A stretch of DNA of 28,454 nt from contig DATGWP010000039.1 in assembly GCA_035299425.1 (NCBI GenBank), forward strand, positions 1 to 28,454, read 5' to 3'. A program made the position numbers and the translations under genes. This stretch comes from Bog-950 sp035299425. GTDB taxonomy: Bacteria; Bacteroidota; Bacteroidia; Chitinophagales; LD1. Numbering within the stretch: the stretch's first letter is position 1; each line of letters opens with the position of its first letter. The notes under the pieces are model-generated. The model saw only the letters and a program-made list of their open reading frames with translations. It searched no databases and was not told where the DNA came from. Below are positions 7,809 to 15,546 of this stretch, piece by piece.

Positions 7809-9743
7809 ATGAAAAAAAGTATACTTTTTGTTTTAGCTGTGCTTACTGCTGCTATCACTATTGCACAAGCCCCGATGGGTATGAACTATCAGGCCATAGT
7901 ACGAGATGCGGCCGGTAACCCCGTAGCCAATAGTATGGTTAAATTACGATTAACAATACACGAAGCCGCACCAAATGGTACTGCTGTTTATACCGAAACC
8001 AGTAGTTTGCCTACCAACAAATTTGGTTTGGTAAGTACGATCATAGGTGCCAATGCAGATTTATCATCTGTTAACTGGCGGTTGGGAGCAAAGTACCTGC
8101 AGGTAGAGGTAGATATAGATGGAGGTACTAACTACACGGATATGGGTACGACCCAGCTAATGAGCGTGCCTTATGCTTTATATGCAGAGCGCTCGGGCAG
8201 CGGCGGTGGTGCTGGTAGCACAGGGCCCACAGGTCCGCAGGGTGTAGCAGGTGCCGATGGCGCCACCGGTCCGGCGGGTGCACAAGGTGCTGCCGGGGTG
8301 CAGGGCGCTACAGGTCCACAGGGTATTCAGGGGGCTACTGGTCCGACGGGAGCTAATGGCGCGCCTGGTGCAACAGGAGCAACAGGTGCCAAAGGCGATA
8401 CAGGTGCGCAAGGTGTAAAAGGAGATACCGGTGCTACCGGAGCTCCCGGCTCATCTAATGCATGGGGCCTTACCGGCACTGCCGGCACAGTAAACGGCAC
8501 TCACTTTATAGGAACAACCGATAACGTGCCGGTTAATATCAGAATGAACAATCAGCCATCCGGGAAAATTGAGGTTTCTAACACCTTTTTGGGGTACAAT
8601 TCAGGCATTGCAAACAATGGTATTCAAAATACTGCTTTCGGTGCGGGCTCTTTAAAAGCCAACGCCAGTGGTTTTGCTAATACTGCGCTGGGTTACAATT
8701 CGCTCACTAATAATGCAGCGGGAAATTACAATACATCAAATGGATATACAGCCTTAGCTTCTAACACTTCCGGCGGATATAACACTGTAAACGGCGCCGG
8801 GGCCATGTATTATAATACTACCGGTAATTACAACACAGCCAATGGTTATAGTTCTTTGCTGAATAATACTACCGGTCTTGGCAATACTGCCAGCGGTACA
8901 GGTACACTTTATAGCAATACAACAGGTAACTATAATCTGGCACAGGGTTACAATGCTCTGGAAAGCAACACTACTGGGGCGTACAATACTGCAGTAGGTA
9001 CTTCTGCGCTTAACAAGAATATAAATGGCGGATACAATACCGGTAATGGATATAATGCTTTATATGCCAATACTTCAGGTTCATATAATGTGGGATATGG
9101 TTTTCAGGCATTAAGCGGTAATACTTCAGGAGGTTCCAACACTGCTGTTGGTATCAATTCGCTTATGAATAACCTGACCGGTAGCGGCAATACTGCGCTG
9201 GGTAATGGTGCAGGTACTACTTTAGGCAATTTCAGTAATACCACGGCATTAGGTAGTGGGGCAGCCACATCTGCCAGCGACCAGGTGCGCATCGGTAATT
9301 CTGCTGTAACATCTATTGGAGGGTTTCAAAGCTGGACAAACGTTTCTGACGGACGTTTTAAGAAAGATGTAACAGAATCTGTTCCGGGACTTGCCTTTAT
9401 TACTAAACTTCGTCCTGTAACTTATCATCTCGACCTGCAAAGTATCGCTTCTTATTTGCATACCCCCGATCAGGCTCGTGCTAAAGATGCAGAAGCTACA
9501 AAGGAAAAAATGCTGCAAACGGGTTTCATTGCCCAGGAGGTTGAGAAAAGCGCCAAAGAATTGGGTTTTGATTTTAGCGGTGTAGATGCGCCTAAAAATG
9601 AAACTGATTTCTATGGCCTGCGCTATGCAGAATTTACCGTGCCTTTGGTAAAGGCAGTGCAGGAGTTAAGTGCACAAAATGAACAACAGCAAAAAACTAT
9701 AGAAGCCTTGCTTAAACGTATAGAAGCGTTAGAAAGCAAATAG
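7809..9743 (+). CDS. Secreted fibre-like protein: collagen-like tract, 17-residue repeats and C-terminal S74 peptidase/chaperone
   Basis: 644 residues from the ATG at 7809, which opens directly into the signal peptide (MKKSILFVLAVLTAAITIAQA); an upstream ATG at 7785 would add 8 residues and spoil it. Order: an N-terminal beta domain shared by many Bacteroidota proteins (about 22-130, MNYQAIVRDAAGNPV to LMSVPYALYA), 27 Gly-X-Y triplets (136-216), a linker, eleven 17-residue repeats (278-464), then a peptidase S74 domain from about 508. SDGRFKKDV gives Ser513 and Lys518, the same 5-residue spacing as the Ser-Lys dyad of phage endosialidase chaperones, so self-cleavage before Ser513 would release 132 residues. 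The last ~25 residues form a coiled coil. Probably a surface trimer; no T9SS domain is seen, so the export route past the periplasm is open. Confidence 0.88.
   Translation: MKKSILFVLAVLTAAITIAQAPMGMNYQAIVRDAAGNPVANSMVKLRLTIHEAAPNGTAVYTETSSLPTNKFGLVSTIIGANADLSSVNWRLGAKYLQVEVDIDGGTNYTDMGTTQLMSVPYALYAERSGSGGGAGSTGPTGPQGVAGADGATGPAGAQGAAGVQGATGPQGIQGATGPTGANGAPGATGATGAKGDTGAQGVKGDTGATGAPGSSNAWGLTGTAGTVNGTHFIGTTDNVPVNIRMNNQPSGKIEVSNTFLGYNSGIANNGIQNTAFGAGSLKANASGFANTALGYNSLTNNAAGNYNTSNGYTALASNTSGGYNTVNGAGAMYYNTTGNYNTANGYSSLLNNTTGLGNTASGTGTLYSNTTGNYNLAQGYNALESNTTGAYNTAVGTSALNKNINGGYNTGNGYNALYANTSGSYNVGYGFQALSGNTSGGSNTAVGINSLMNNLTGSGNTALGNGAGTTLGNFSNTTALGSGAATSASDQVRIGNSAVTSIGGFQSWTNVSDGRFKKDVTESVPGLAFITKLRPVTYHLDLQSIASYLHTPDQARAKDAEATKEKMLQTGFIAQEVEKSAKELGFDFSGVDAPKNETDFYGLRYAEFTVPLVKAVQELSAQNEQQQKTIEALLKRIEALESK
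8214..8456 (+). repeat. Collagen-like Gly-X-Y coding repeat
   Basis: 27 uninterrupted Gly-X-Y triplets (9-bp unit), rich in Thr, Ala, Pro and Gln at X and Y, with GAKGDTGAQGVKGDTG near the end. The DNA is degenerate enough to look old rather than recently expanded. It should form a triple helix and set the protein as a trimer. Confidence 0.9.
8640..9200 (+). repeat. Eleven tandem 51-bp repeats encoding 17-residue units
   Basis: The consensus is roughly G-Y-x-A-L-x-x-N-T-T-G-x-Y-N-T-A-x, repeated in perfect register from GAGSLKANASGFANTAL to GINSLMNNLTGSGNTAL without insertions. The regular Gly, Leu, Asn-Thr pattern recalls the left-handed beta-roll of YadA-type adhesin heads, though the period differs from the usual 14. 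Copies differ at synonymous sites, so the array is stable and diverged. Confidence 0.88.
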
Positions 9744-9767
9744 GTAAGATTTTCGTTTAATAATGGG

Positions 9768-9800
9768 CATCGTTCTGCACTTGTGCAGAACGATGTTATT
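9768..9800. terminator. Intrinsic terminator between convergent genes
   Basis: Perfect 13-bp inverted repeat CATCGTTCTGCAC (9768-9780) / GTGCAGAACGATG (9783-9795), followed by TTATTTT. It lies 24 bp after the S74 protein stop and 5 bp before the stop of the convergent HmuY-like gene, so it serves the plus strand best. Confidence 0.75.
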
Positions 9801-10865
9801 TTAAAGCCGGTAGTACTCTGCCGAAGGATAGCCTCTTACTCCATCTTTTTCAAAGGCGTAGAAATGTAGCTTATAAAATTCATTCTCATCTGCCTTTATG
9901 TAATAAGTGTAATGAGGGTTCATAGAATAACTGCCGTTTGCATTTAGTGTGCTATACCTCTTCCATTCATAGCCTATGGCATCGCGGTTTGGTGTAAGGC
10001 GTCCAAACTCAAAATTAGCTATGCTTATACTGTCAAACGTAAGAGTAGAATCCATGTAAGCCTGTACTTTGGCAGGGTTATTTAATACACCGGTTACTTC
10101 GTAAGGTATATAGTAAGGGGCATAAAAGTATACTGTGTATCGTGTAAAGCATAAATCCCAATCGGTTTTAGGCGGCTCTATATCGTCTACCAAAGATCCA
10201 CCGTCAGAAAAAGTAAGATAACGGTAATTCCTTGTATCATCTTTTGTAACTGTAATGGTTCTGGCCGGCGATACAAAATCTGAAAAGGTAATAGAGTAGG
10301 TTGTACCGGTAAAATTATTCACCTGCATTTTTACAAATCCAAGCCCGTAACCATTTACGTCAACCCCCAATTGCACCAGGTAAACCTGCCCTGCAGATAC
10401 CGGCTGTAATCCGGCAGGGCCGCTCCACCAGTTGCCCATAGCACTTGAATCGCGGTTAAAGGCCCCAAACTCATAATACCATTTGCCCGCAAGTGTATCG
10501 CTCAGTTGCACGGAATCAAGAGACGTTTTGCCTGTGCGTTTCAAACTCATCATTTTTGCTGTATTCAACCATATGTTAAACTGCCCGCCATCGCAATCAA
10601 ACAGAAGGTCGTAAGCGTACCTTGAGTTTTGCTTTAAAACCGTATTTGTTTCCAGGTCAAAAAAGAACTGGTTTTCGTAGGTTGGTGTCATTGGTATAAC
10701 GGCAATCTGGCCAAAGCTTTGGTCGCCGGGAGGCTGCATATTGTTTTCTTTAAAACAAGAACTTGCCAATAGCATAACAGACAGAGCCAATGCAATAACT
10801 GCAACGGAGCGCCGGGCCGGTTTCGGCTGCCTGTCTAATAGCATATTATGTGCGCTCATATTCAT
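9801..10865 (-). CDS. HmuY family heme-binding lipoprotein
   Basis: 354 residues. A membrane segment ends in a lipobox LLASSC with the lipid-bearing Cys at 37, after an Arg-rich n-region. The mature protein matches the HmuY family: an early YAYDLLFDCDGGQFNIWLN block, WYYEFGAFNRDSS, and the late DWDLCFTRYTVYF followed by GVLNN. HmuY proteins of this phylum are surface lipoproteins that take heme from host or environmental hemoproteins and pass it to a TonB-dependent receptor. The start overlaps the stop of the receptor gene by 4 bp (ATGA), supporting the first ATG and translational coupling; ATGs at residues 3 and 8 are alternatives. Heme ligands cannot be assigned: His pairs as in Porphyromonas HmuY are not obvious, so another ligand or porphyrin is possible. 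Confidence 0.85.
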   Translation of the reverse strand: MNMSAHNMLLDRQPKPARRSVAVIALALSVMLLASSCFKENNMQPPGDQSFGQIAVIPMTPTYENQFFFDLETNTVLKQNSRYAYDLLFDCDGGQFNIWLNTAKMMSLKRTGKTSLDSVQLSDTLAGKWYYEFGAFNRDSSAMGNWWSGPAGLQPVSAGQVYLVQLGVDVNGYGLGFVKMQVNNFTGTTYSITFSDFVSPARTITVTKDDTRNYRYLTFSDGGSLVDDIEPPKTDWDLCFTRYTVYFYAPYYIPYEVTGVLNNPAKVQAYMDSTLTFDSISIANFEFGRLTPNRDAIGYEWKRYSTLNANGSYSMNPHYTYYIKADENEFYKLHFYAFEKDGVRGYPSAEYYRL

Positions 10866-13204
10866 TTACTAAAGTGCAATATTAATGAAGTAAAGAAAGT
10901 TTGCCCCCATCCTACGTTCATTTCATTTGGATTAGCACTATGCCCCAATACTTCTACGTTCTCGGTTTTTACATTTTTTACACCAGCCAGGTTCTTTCCG
11001 CCTATTGTAATCTGTATTTTGTCTTTCCAAAAACTGCGTGATAATGAAACGTCAAGCAAATGGTAGGCTAACCTTCTGCCCGCCTGAAACTGGGTGCCTA
11101 CCGAAAACAGCGGTTTAATACCATTATATTTATAGCCTACATATAAGTTTAACTCTGCCTTGGGTATCAGGTAGCTAATGGTTGCACTTACATCCGGGCT
11201 CCACGTTTTCAGAATGCCGGTACCAGTGTTTTGATAGACAATATTATACCCGGTAAATTGAACAGACGCGCTTGCCTGCAACCTCTCCCAACGGTAATTA
11301 GCTGCAAACTGCCCGCCATAGGTGGAGTACTTTTTGTAATTAAAATACTTGTATACCGGTGTTGTACCTACAGTAGGCTGATTGACTAGTTCAATTTTAT
11401 TGAAAATGTAATTGAAAAATCCGGATGCTGTAATGTTCAGTTTGTGTTTCTCTTTTGCAAAATAATAGTTTACCGATGTGCTTGCATTGTGCCCGTCTTC
11501 TGGTTTTAAATCGGGGTTGCCTTTAAGGTAGTGCGCAGTAATTAAGAAATCGAGAAACAGTTCTTTTACTGATGGTACCCTGAACCCGCGGCCATAAGCT
11601 GCACGGAAAACCACCCTGTCTTTCCAGTTGTATTTAATGTTTAGCGAAGGTATTAGCGGTGTGCCAAACTGGGTGTTATACGCAAACCGTATACCTGGTT
11701 GAATGTCCAATCCTTCTATTACCGAAATTCTGGCACTGCCAAAGGCCGCGTAATCGCCTATTTGCTTTTTGTTGCCGGCTATGCGGTTTTGCCACACAAA
11801 CTCCTGGTTAATATCAATACCAAACAAAAAATTTAACCGGTATTTCCACGCAGGTATTGAGTAAGTAGCCCTACCGGTAATCTGGTGATAGCGTGCGGTG
11901 TCGCGGTCATCGTTAGCTTCTACAGGCCTTTCTTCTCCCGATACAAGGTTCTTTGAATATTTGGTAGAAAACCGGTACCAGCTCGAGTAGCCTAACAATA
12001 CATCCAGTTGGCTGTTTTCTTTAAACCGGTACATGAGCGATGCGGTAGCACGTGGCCGGTAAGTTAGAATATGCGAATCTGTGCCTTTATAAGTCCATGC
12101 CTTGTCAGTAGTATCAAAATCTAATGCCGGAGCGCTGCGGTCCAGCATCATCTCCCGAAAAAATGAGCCTGTTAGCGAAAAGCGTAAGCGGTTGTTAGAA
12201 AATACATACTTGGCATCGGCAAAGTATTGCTCCTTGGGTTTCCATTCACGGTAGCGCAGCAGCGAATCAATAGTGGTATACCCCCCAAAAAAATTACGCC
12301 CCCCACTAAGGTATAACTGGCTTTTTTTAAAGGCAAAGCCGGTATTCAGTTCCACGTTATACTGGCCTACAGTTTCATAGTATCCCTTCAGGTTAATATT
12401 TACCTTTTCATTCTGAAAGTTCTTGGTAATAATATTTATTACCCCACCCAATGCATCGGTGCCGTATATTACCGATAGTGGCCCTTCTACAATTTCAATA
12501 TGATCTATGTTGTTCAGATTTATCTGGCTCAAATCCAGTTTGCCATCCAGCCTACCTACAACCGGTACACCATCTACCATTATTTTTATACCCTCGCCCG
12601 ATATGCCGTTTATACTTAACGAACTGCCATAGAGTTGGTCTTGCCCTAAGTCTATATTTAGCTTGCCCTGTAATGCTTCACGCAGGTTGTTCGCCCCCTT
12701 AACCTTTAACTCCTCCATGGTTATAACCTGCACCGGGTATATAGACTTGAGCGTACTGCCCGCTGCGTATTGGCCGGTTACCACCACATCGCGTATGCTT
12801 TGCACGCTTGTCAGTTCATACAATTTGGTGGCGGGTGTAAAAAAAGTATCTAAAACAGTTACGTAACCCAGGTGCGAAATTCTTACAACAACCGGCTCTG
12901 TAAAATGGAATTGAAAGGTACCTCTGCCATCCGTTATACCCGTTATATTTTTGGTTTGCTTTGTGGCAACGCTCACCGGGGTTGCCAGCACAATTACATC
13001 TTCTATAGGTTGTGAGTTGTCTTTTTGCGCCACGGTGATAGAAACAACCCCATTATCCTGGGCATTAACATCTGCATTAAAACAAAATAAGAGGGCAACT
13101 AATAATAAAAGAAGACTGAACCGCGATGTATATGTGCCACTATGGCCAACTACACTTTTTGCTATTAAACGGGTGTTAAAAAAGTGGTGTAGACAGTCAT
13201 TCAT
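10862..13204 (-). CDS. TonB-dependent outer-membrane receptor, HmuR-like (heme/porphyrin uptake)
   Basis: 780 residues. A long n-region leads to a signal helix (about 30-46) with cleavage after NADVNAQ. Residues ~52-135 form a carboxypeptidase-regulatory-like beta domain common in Bacteroidota receptors. A TonB-box-like DVVVTGQ (about 139-145) is followed by the plug, with VMDGVPV-type IMVDGVPVVGRLDG, IEIVEGPLSVIYGTDALGGVINIITK and so on to about 260. The rest is a 22-strand barrel of alternating hydrophobic and aromatic strands ending FFTSLILHFSK. Substrate is inferred from the coupled HmuY-like gene downstream and the HmuY-like T9SS protein upstream: heme or a related porphyrin, driven by TonB-ExbBD encoded elsewhere. 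No internal ATG would keep the signal peptide, so the start is firm. Confidence 0.9.
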   Translation of the reverse strand: MNDCLHHFFNTRLIAKSVVGHSGTYTSRFSLLLLLVALLFCFNADVNAQDNGVVSITVAQKDNSQPIEDVIVLATPVSVATKQTKNITGITDGRGTFQFHFTEPVVVRISHLGYVTVLDTFFTPATKLYELTSVQSIRDVVVTGQYAAGSTLKSIYPVQVITMEELKVKGANNLREALQGKLNIDLGQDQLYGSSLSINGISGEGIKIMVDGVPVVGRLDGKLDLSQINLNNIDHIEIVEGPLSVIYGTDALGGVINIITKNFQNEKVNINLKGYYETVGQYNVELNTGFAFKKSQLYLSGGRNFFGGYTTIDSLLRYREWKPKEQYFADAKYVFSNNRLRFSLTGSFFREMMLDRSAPALDFDTTDKAWTYKGTDSHILTYRPRATASLMYRFKENSQLDVLLGYSSWYRFSTKYSKNLVSGEERPVEANDDRDTARYHQITGRATYSIPAWKYRLNFLFGIDINQEFVWQNRIAGNKKQIGDYAAFGSARISVIEGLDIQPGIRFAYNTQFGTPLIPSLNIKYNWKDRVVFRAAYGRGFRVPSVKELFLDFLITAHYLKGNPDLKPEDGHNASTSVNYYFAKEKHKLNITASGFFNYIFNKIELVNQPTVGTTPVYKYFNYKKYSTYGGQFAANYRWERLQASASVQFTGYNIVYQNTGTGILKTWSPDVSATISYLIPKAELNLYVGYKYNGIKPLFSVGTQFQAGRRLAYHLLDVSLSRSFWKDKIQITIGGKNLAGVKNVKTENVEVLGHSANPNEMNVGWGQTFFTSLILHFSK

Positions 13205-13337
13205 CAGAACCGCAAACTTACCTATTTAAGGGCGGGTATTTTAGCGCCAATTGTCACAGTTTTGTCATAATTTGACTTTTCGCTGTGCAAAATGGATGAT
13301 GTAATGGCTTGTTTATCAGTTCACAGCTAATTGGATG

Positions 13338-14639
13338 CTATTTACTTACTATAAATTTGCTGGTACTTGTTTTGCCGGCAGCATTTACCTGCATCAGATA
13401 AACGCCATTGGTTAAATCGGCGGTGTTATACTGCACAAGGTTGTCGGTAGCGCTGTATTCTGAAATTACTCTTCCGCTTATATCCATAACCCGCAGGGTA
13501 GACGGCACAGTAGGCACCAACACATTTAATACCGATTGGGCGGGGTTAGGGTATATGTGCAGGTTGTTTACAATCTCATCCCCGGTAGGTTCATCAATAC
13601 CGGTAAGTGCTAATTTTTCTGTGTAGAACCTTACTTTGCCCGACCTGTTATCGTAACCTGTAAGCACAAGTTTGTAATAGTCACCGGATACCGTTTTCAC
13701 AAAATAGGTCAGCGAATCATCGCAGGTGTAAAAATCAAAACTCTCTAACTCATTCTTACCCGACTCCAGCGAAAGCGAATTAGTAAGCTGTTTCCAGTTC
13801 CAGCCAATAGCATTTAAGTTGGCCGAAAAAGTGAGGTTGCCAAAGTAGTTATCGTTTTGCGGGTGATTTTCCCTTCTGGCTGCTTGTGCGCCCGTGTTTA
13901 ACCATACACCTACTACCGGCACATGTTTACCTATTATTGCATCGGTGGCATCGTAACGCAAAAACTGCAGGTCCCATTCAGATGTCAGTGGTTCTTTATC
14001 CATCACTGCATTTGTTGAGAGATTCAGGTATACAAATTTTTTGCCCAGGTAGTCTTTCTTGGTAATGTGTATGGTATGCAGATCTGAGTTATCTAGGTTT
14101 GCATATTTTATATCAAAGGCCGTATCGCGGTTTAAAATTACTACCTGAAACTTTTTTACCTGCTGGTCAGGTAATTCTATCAGGTATAGCGAATCGCCAA
14201 CCACATGGTGCGTGGCTGCGTTGTAGGTGCCCCATCCAAAATCGTAAATATTAGTAAGGTCCCGGTTGCTGTTCAGTGCGCCATCATTAATATTTACATC
14301 AGAATCATGTAGCTTTGTCCAGTGCTTAAAGGCAGAAGCATCTACCGTGTTAAATTGAGCTGCTGCAGCATTAGGTACGTAATATACGTTAACACCAATA
14401 GGTTCGTTCATGCGAATAGTGGTTCCGCCAATTGGGTTTTCAGGAAATTGGGTTGGGCGTATGCTTATTGCCAGGTGCCAGTCATCATTTCTGGTTACAG
14501 TTTTTTGTCCGGTTGCCAGGCTATAGAACGTAGTTAAGCGCGCTTCTTCCCCGGTTTGGGCAGAGTCGCTTACAACAGTTTGCGCATCAATTGATAAACA
14601 ACAACAGGTAACTATAAAAAGAAGAAAAAGACGAGTCAT
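13338..14639 (-). CDS. HmuY-like protein with T9SS type A sorting domain
   Basis: 433 residues. Signal peptide MTRLFLLFIVTCCCLSIDAQ. Residues ~30-330 resemble the HmuY fold: DDWHLAISIRPTQF near the start, TNIYDFGWGTYNAATHHVVGDSLYLIEL in the middle, and SEWDLQFLRYDA then GVWLNTG later, in the same order as the lipoprotein gene of this operon. In place of a lipobox it has a C-terminal T9SS type A domain (about 360-433: LHIYPNPAQSVLNV ... MDISGRVI ... LTNGVYLMQV ... KFIVSK). So it should be exported by T9SS and attached to, or shed from, the surface. It is first in the heme operon, 133 bp before the receptor start. Role as a surface hemophore is inferred; HmuY similarity was judged by eye. Confidence 0.75.
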   Translation of the reverse strand: MTRLFLLFIVTCCCLSIDAQTVVSDSAQTGEEARLTTFYSLATGQKTVTRNDDWHLAISIRPTQFPENPIGGTTIRMNEPIGVNVYYVPNAAAAQFNTVDASAFKHWTKLHDSDVNINDGALNSNRDLTNIYDFGWGTYNAATHHVVGDSLYLIELPDQQVKKFQVVILNRDTAFDIKYANLDNSDLHTIHITKKDYLGKKFVYLNLSTNAVMDKEPLTSEWDLQFLRYDATDAIIGKHVPVVGVWLNTGAQAARRENHPQNDNYFGNLTFSANLNAIGWNWKQLTNSLSLESGKNELESFDFYTCDDSLTYFVKTVSGDYYKLVLTGYDNRSGKVRFYTEKLALTGIDEPTGDEIVNNLHIYPNPAQSVLNVLVPTVPSTLRVMDISGRVISEYSATDNLVQYNTADLTNGVYLMQVNAAGKTSTSKFIVSK

Positions 14640-14662
14640 ATATGTTTCTTAAATTTGCTGCG

Positions 14663-14694
14663 CAAAGATTCCATTTAATAGATGGTGAATGCAA
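14663..14694 (-). promoter_or_regulatory. Putative promoter of the heme operon
   Basis: Minus strand TTG (14692-14694), a 21-bp spacer and AATCTTTG (14663-14670), one mismatch from TAnnTTTG. The start codon is 24 bp further on. No Fur-box-like palindrome was recognised. Confidence 0.35.
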
Positions 14695-14751
14695 GTGAGA
14701 ATTGTCATGGAATTGTAATTTTTGAGGTTTTAGTGCTAAGCTATTGTTAAA

Positions 14752-15267
14752 ATGAGCGAAATGATTAATAATAACATGTCACCCTTATCAAGGGTATGGA
14801 TATACCAGAGCAACCGTGTTTTTACCGGTTCAGAAGCAATTACCATTGCAGAAAAGATTAAGAATTTTGTAAACCAATGGACTGCACACAAAATGGAAGT
14901 AACCGGTTTTGGTGTTTTGGCCTATAACCGGTTCATCATTTTGGCAGCTGACGAAACTCATGTAGGTGTTAGCGGCTGCTCGGTAGATTCCTCGGTAAAG
15001 TTTATCCGGGAACTGGGCAACGAGTATCAGGTCAATTTTTTCGACCGGTGGCTGATAGCTTACAAAGCCGGAGAAGAAGTGCGTAGCTGTAGCCGCGAAG
15101 ATTTTGAAAAATTGGTTCAATCAGGTGTAGTAAACAATGATACTATCGTGTTTAATAACCTGGTGCAAACCAAAGAAGAGTTAGATACTAAATGGCAGGT
15201 TCCTTTCAAAAATAGCTGGCTAAAGAATTTAAGTGTCGCGCACTCTACATTCACATCGGTTCTTTAA
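14752..15267 (+). CDS. Conserved Bacteroidota protein of unknown function
   Basis: 171 residues, no signal peptide or membrane segment, so cytoplasmic. I recognise the family from its landmarks: SRVWIYQSNRVFT, a central FVNQWTAHKMEVTGFG block, then FIILAADET and GVSGCSVDSSVKFIRELG. Homologues are widespread in Bacteroidota and often labelled 'ABC transporter ATPase', but there is no Walker A (GxxxxGKS/T), no Walker B and no LSGGQ here, so that name should not be used. The conserved SGCS-D with a Cys may be functional. Homologues usually begin near SRVWIYQ, so the ATG at 14776 is a fair alternative to the one at 14752. It reads away from the heme operon from a shared 112-bp intergenic region. 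Confidence 0.8.
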   Translation: MSEMINNNMSPLSRVWIYQSNRVFTGSEAITIAEKIKNFVNQWTAHKMEVTGFGVLAYNRFIILAADETHVGVSGCSVDSSVKFIRELGNEYQVNFFDRWLIAYKAGEEVRSCSREDFEKLVQSGVVNNDTIVFNNLVQTKEELDTKWQVPFKNSWLKNLSVAHSTFTSVL

Positions 15268-15292
15268 AGCCATTCTACCTTTAACATAATAA

Positions 15293-15484
15293 CCGGCAGG
15301 CAAGTATCATGTGTGTTAAACGCACTATTGCTTCCCCATAGTTAAGCGTAAACTGCCACACCTATTCCCCATTTAACATACTATTCACTATATTGGCATA
15401 TAGGCACAGTAGTTGCAATAGTATATGCGAACTCTCCATGGAAATGGGGTGGTTTGGCAGGGGCCGGAAACGGCCTCTGTTTTT
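15293..15484 (+). ncRNA. Candidate structured small RNA ending in an intrinsic terminator
   Basis: This 331-bp gap (15268-15598) has no ORF but strong RNA-like folding. A 5' hairpin pairs GCAA...TTGC (15300-15331) and GTGTGTT/AACGCAC inside it. A long arm closes with CTGCCA/TGGCAG (15353-15358 with 15455-15460), then CCCCAT/ATGGGG (15367-15372 with 15444-15449), then ATACTATT/AATAGTAT (15378-15385 with 15417-15424), topped by a perfect CTATAT-TGGC-ATATAG hairpin (15388-15403) and a small GCA/TGC hairpin. A terminator with a GAAA tetraloop follows. The rod shape with internal loops recalls 6S-type RNAs, including the Bacteroidota 6S-Flavo class, but I cannot match a consensus. Alternatives are a cis-acting leader of the next gene or a 3' UTR. 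The 5' end is unknown. Confidence 0.45.
15458..15484 (+). terminator. Intrinsic terminator with GAAA tetraloop
   Basis: CAGGGGCCG-GAAA-CGGCCTCTG, a 9-bp stem with one G-T wobble, followed by TTTTT. It is 190 bp after the nearest upstream stop and 115 bp before the next start, which is why a separate transcript is proposed for the sequence between. Confidence 0.8.
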
Positions 15485-15546
15485 ATGTACAACTGCCTGG
15501 TATGTTTCCGTCTTTGTAAATGTGACAAAACTATGACATACATTAA

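Noticed and set aside
8178..8411. 77-residue minus-strand frame full of Cys, Thr and Arg
   Set aside because: It is the antisense image of the Gly-X-Y collagen codons and has no start context or homology I recognise.
8214..9200. CRISPR-like array suggested by regular repeats
   Set aside because: Repeats are in-frame coding units of 9 and 51 bp with no unique spacers.
14752..15267. ABC transporter ATPase
   Set aside because: The family is often so named, but Walker A, Walker B and LSGGQ motifs are all missing.
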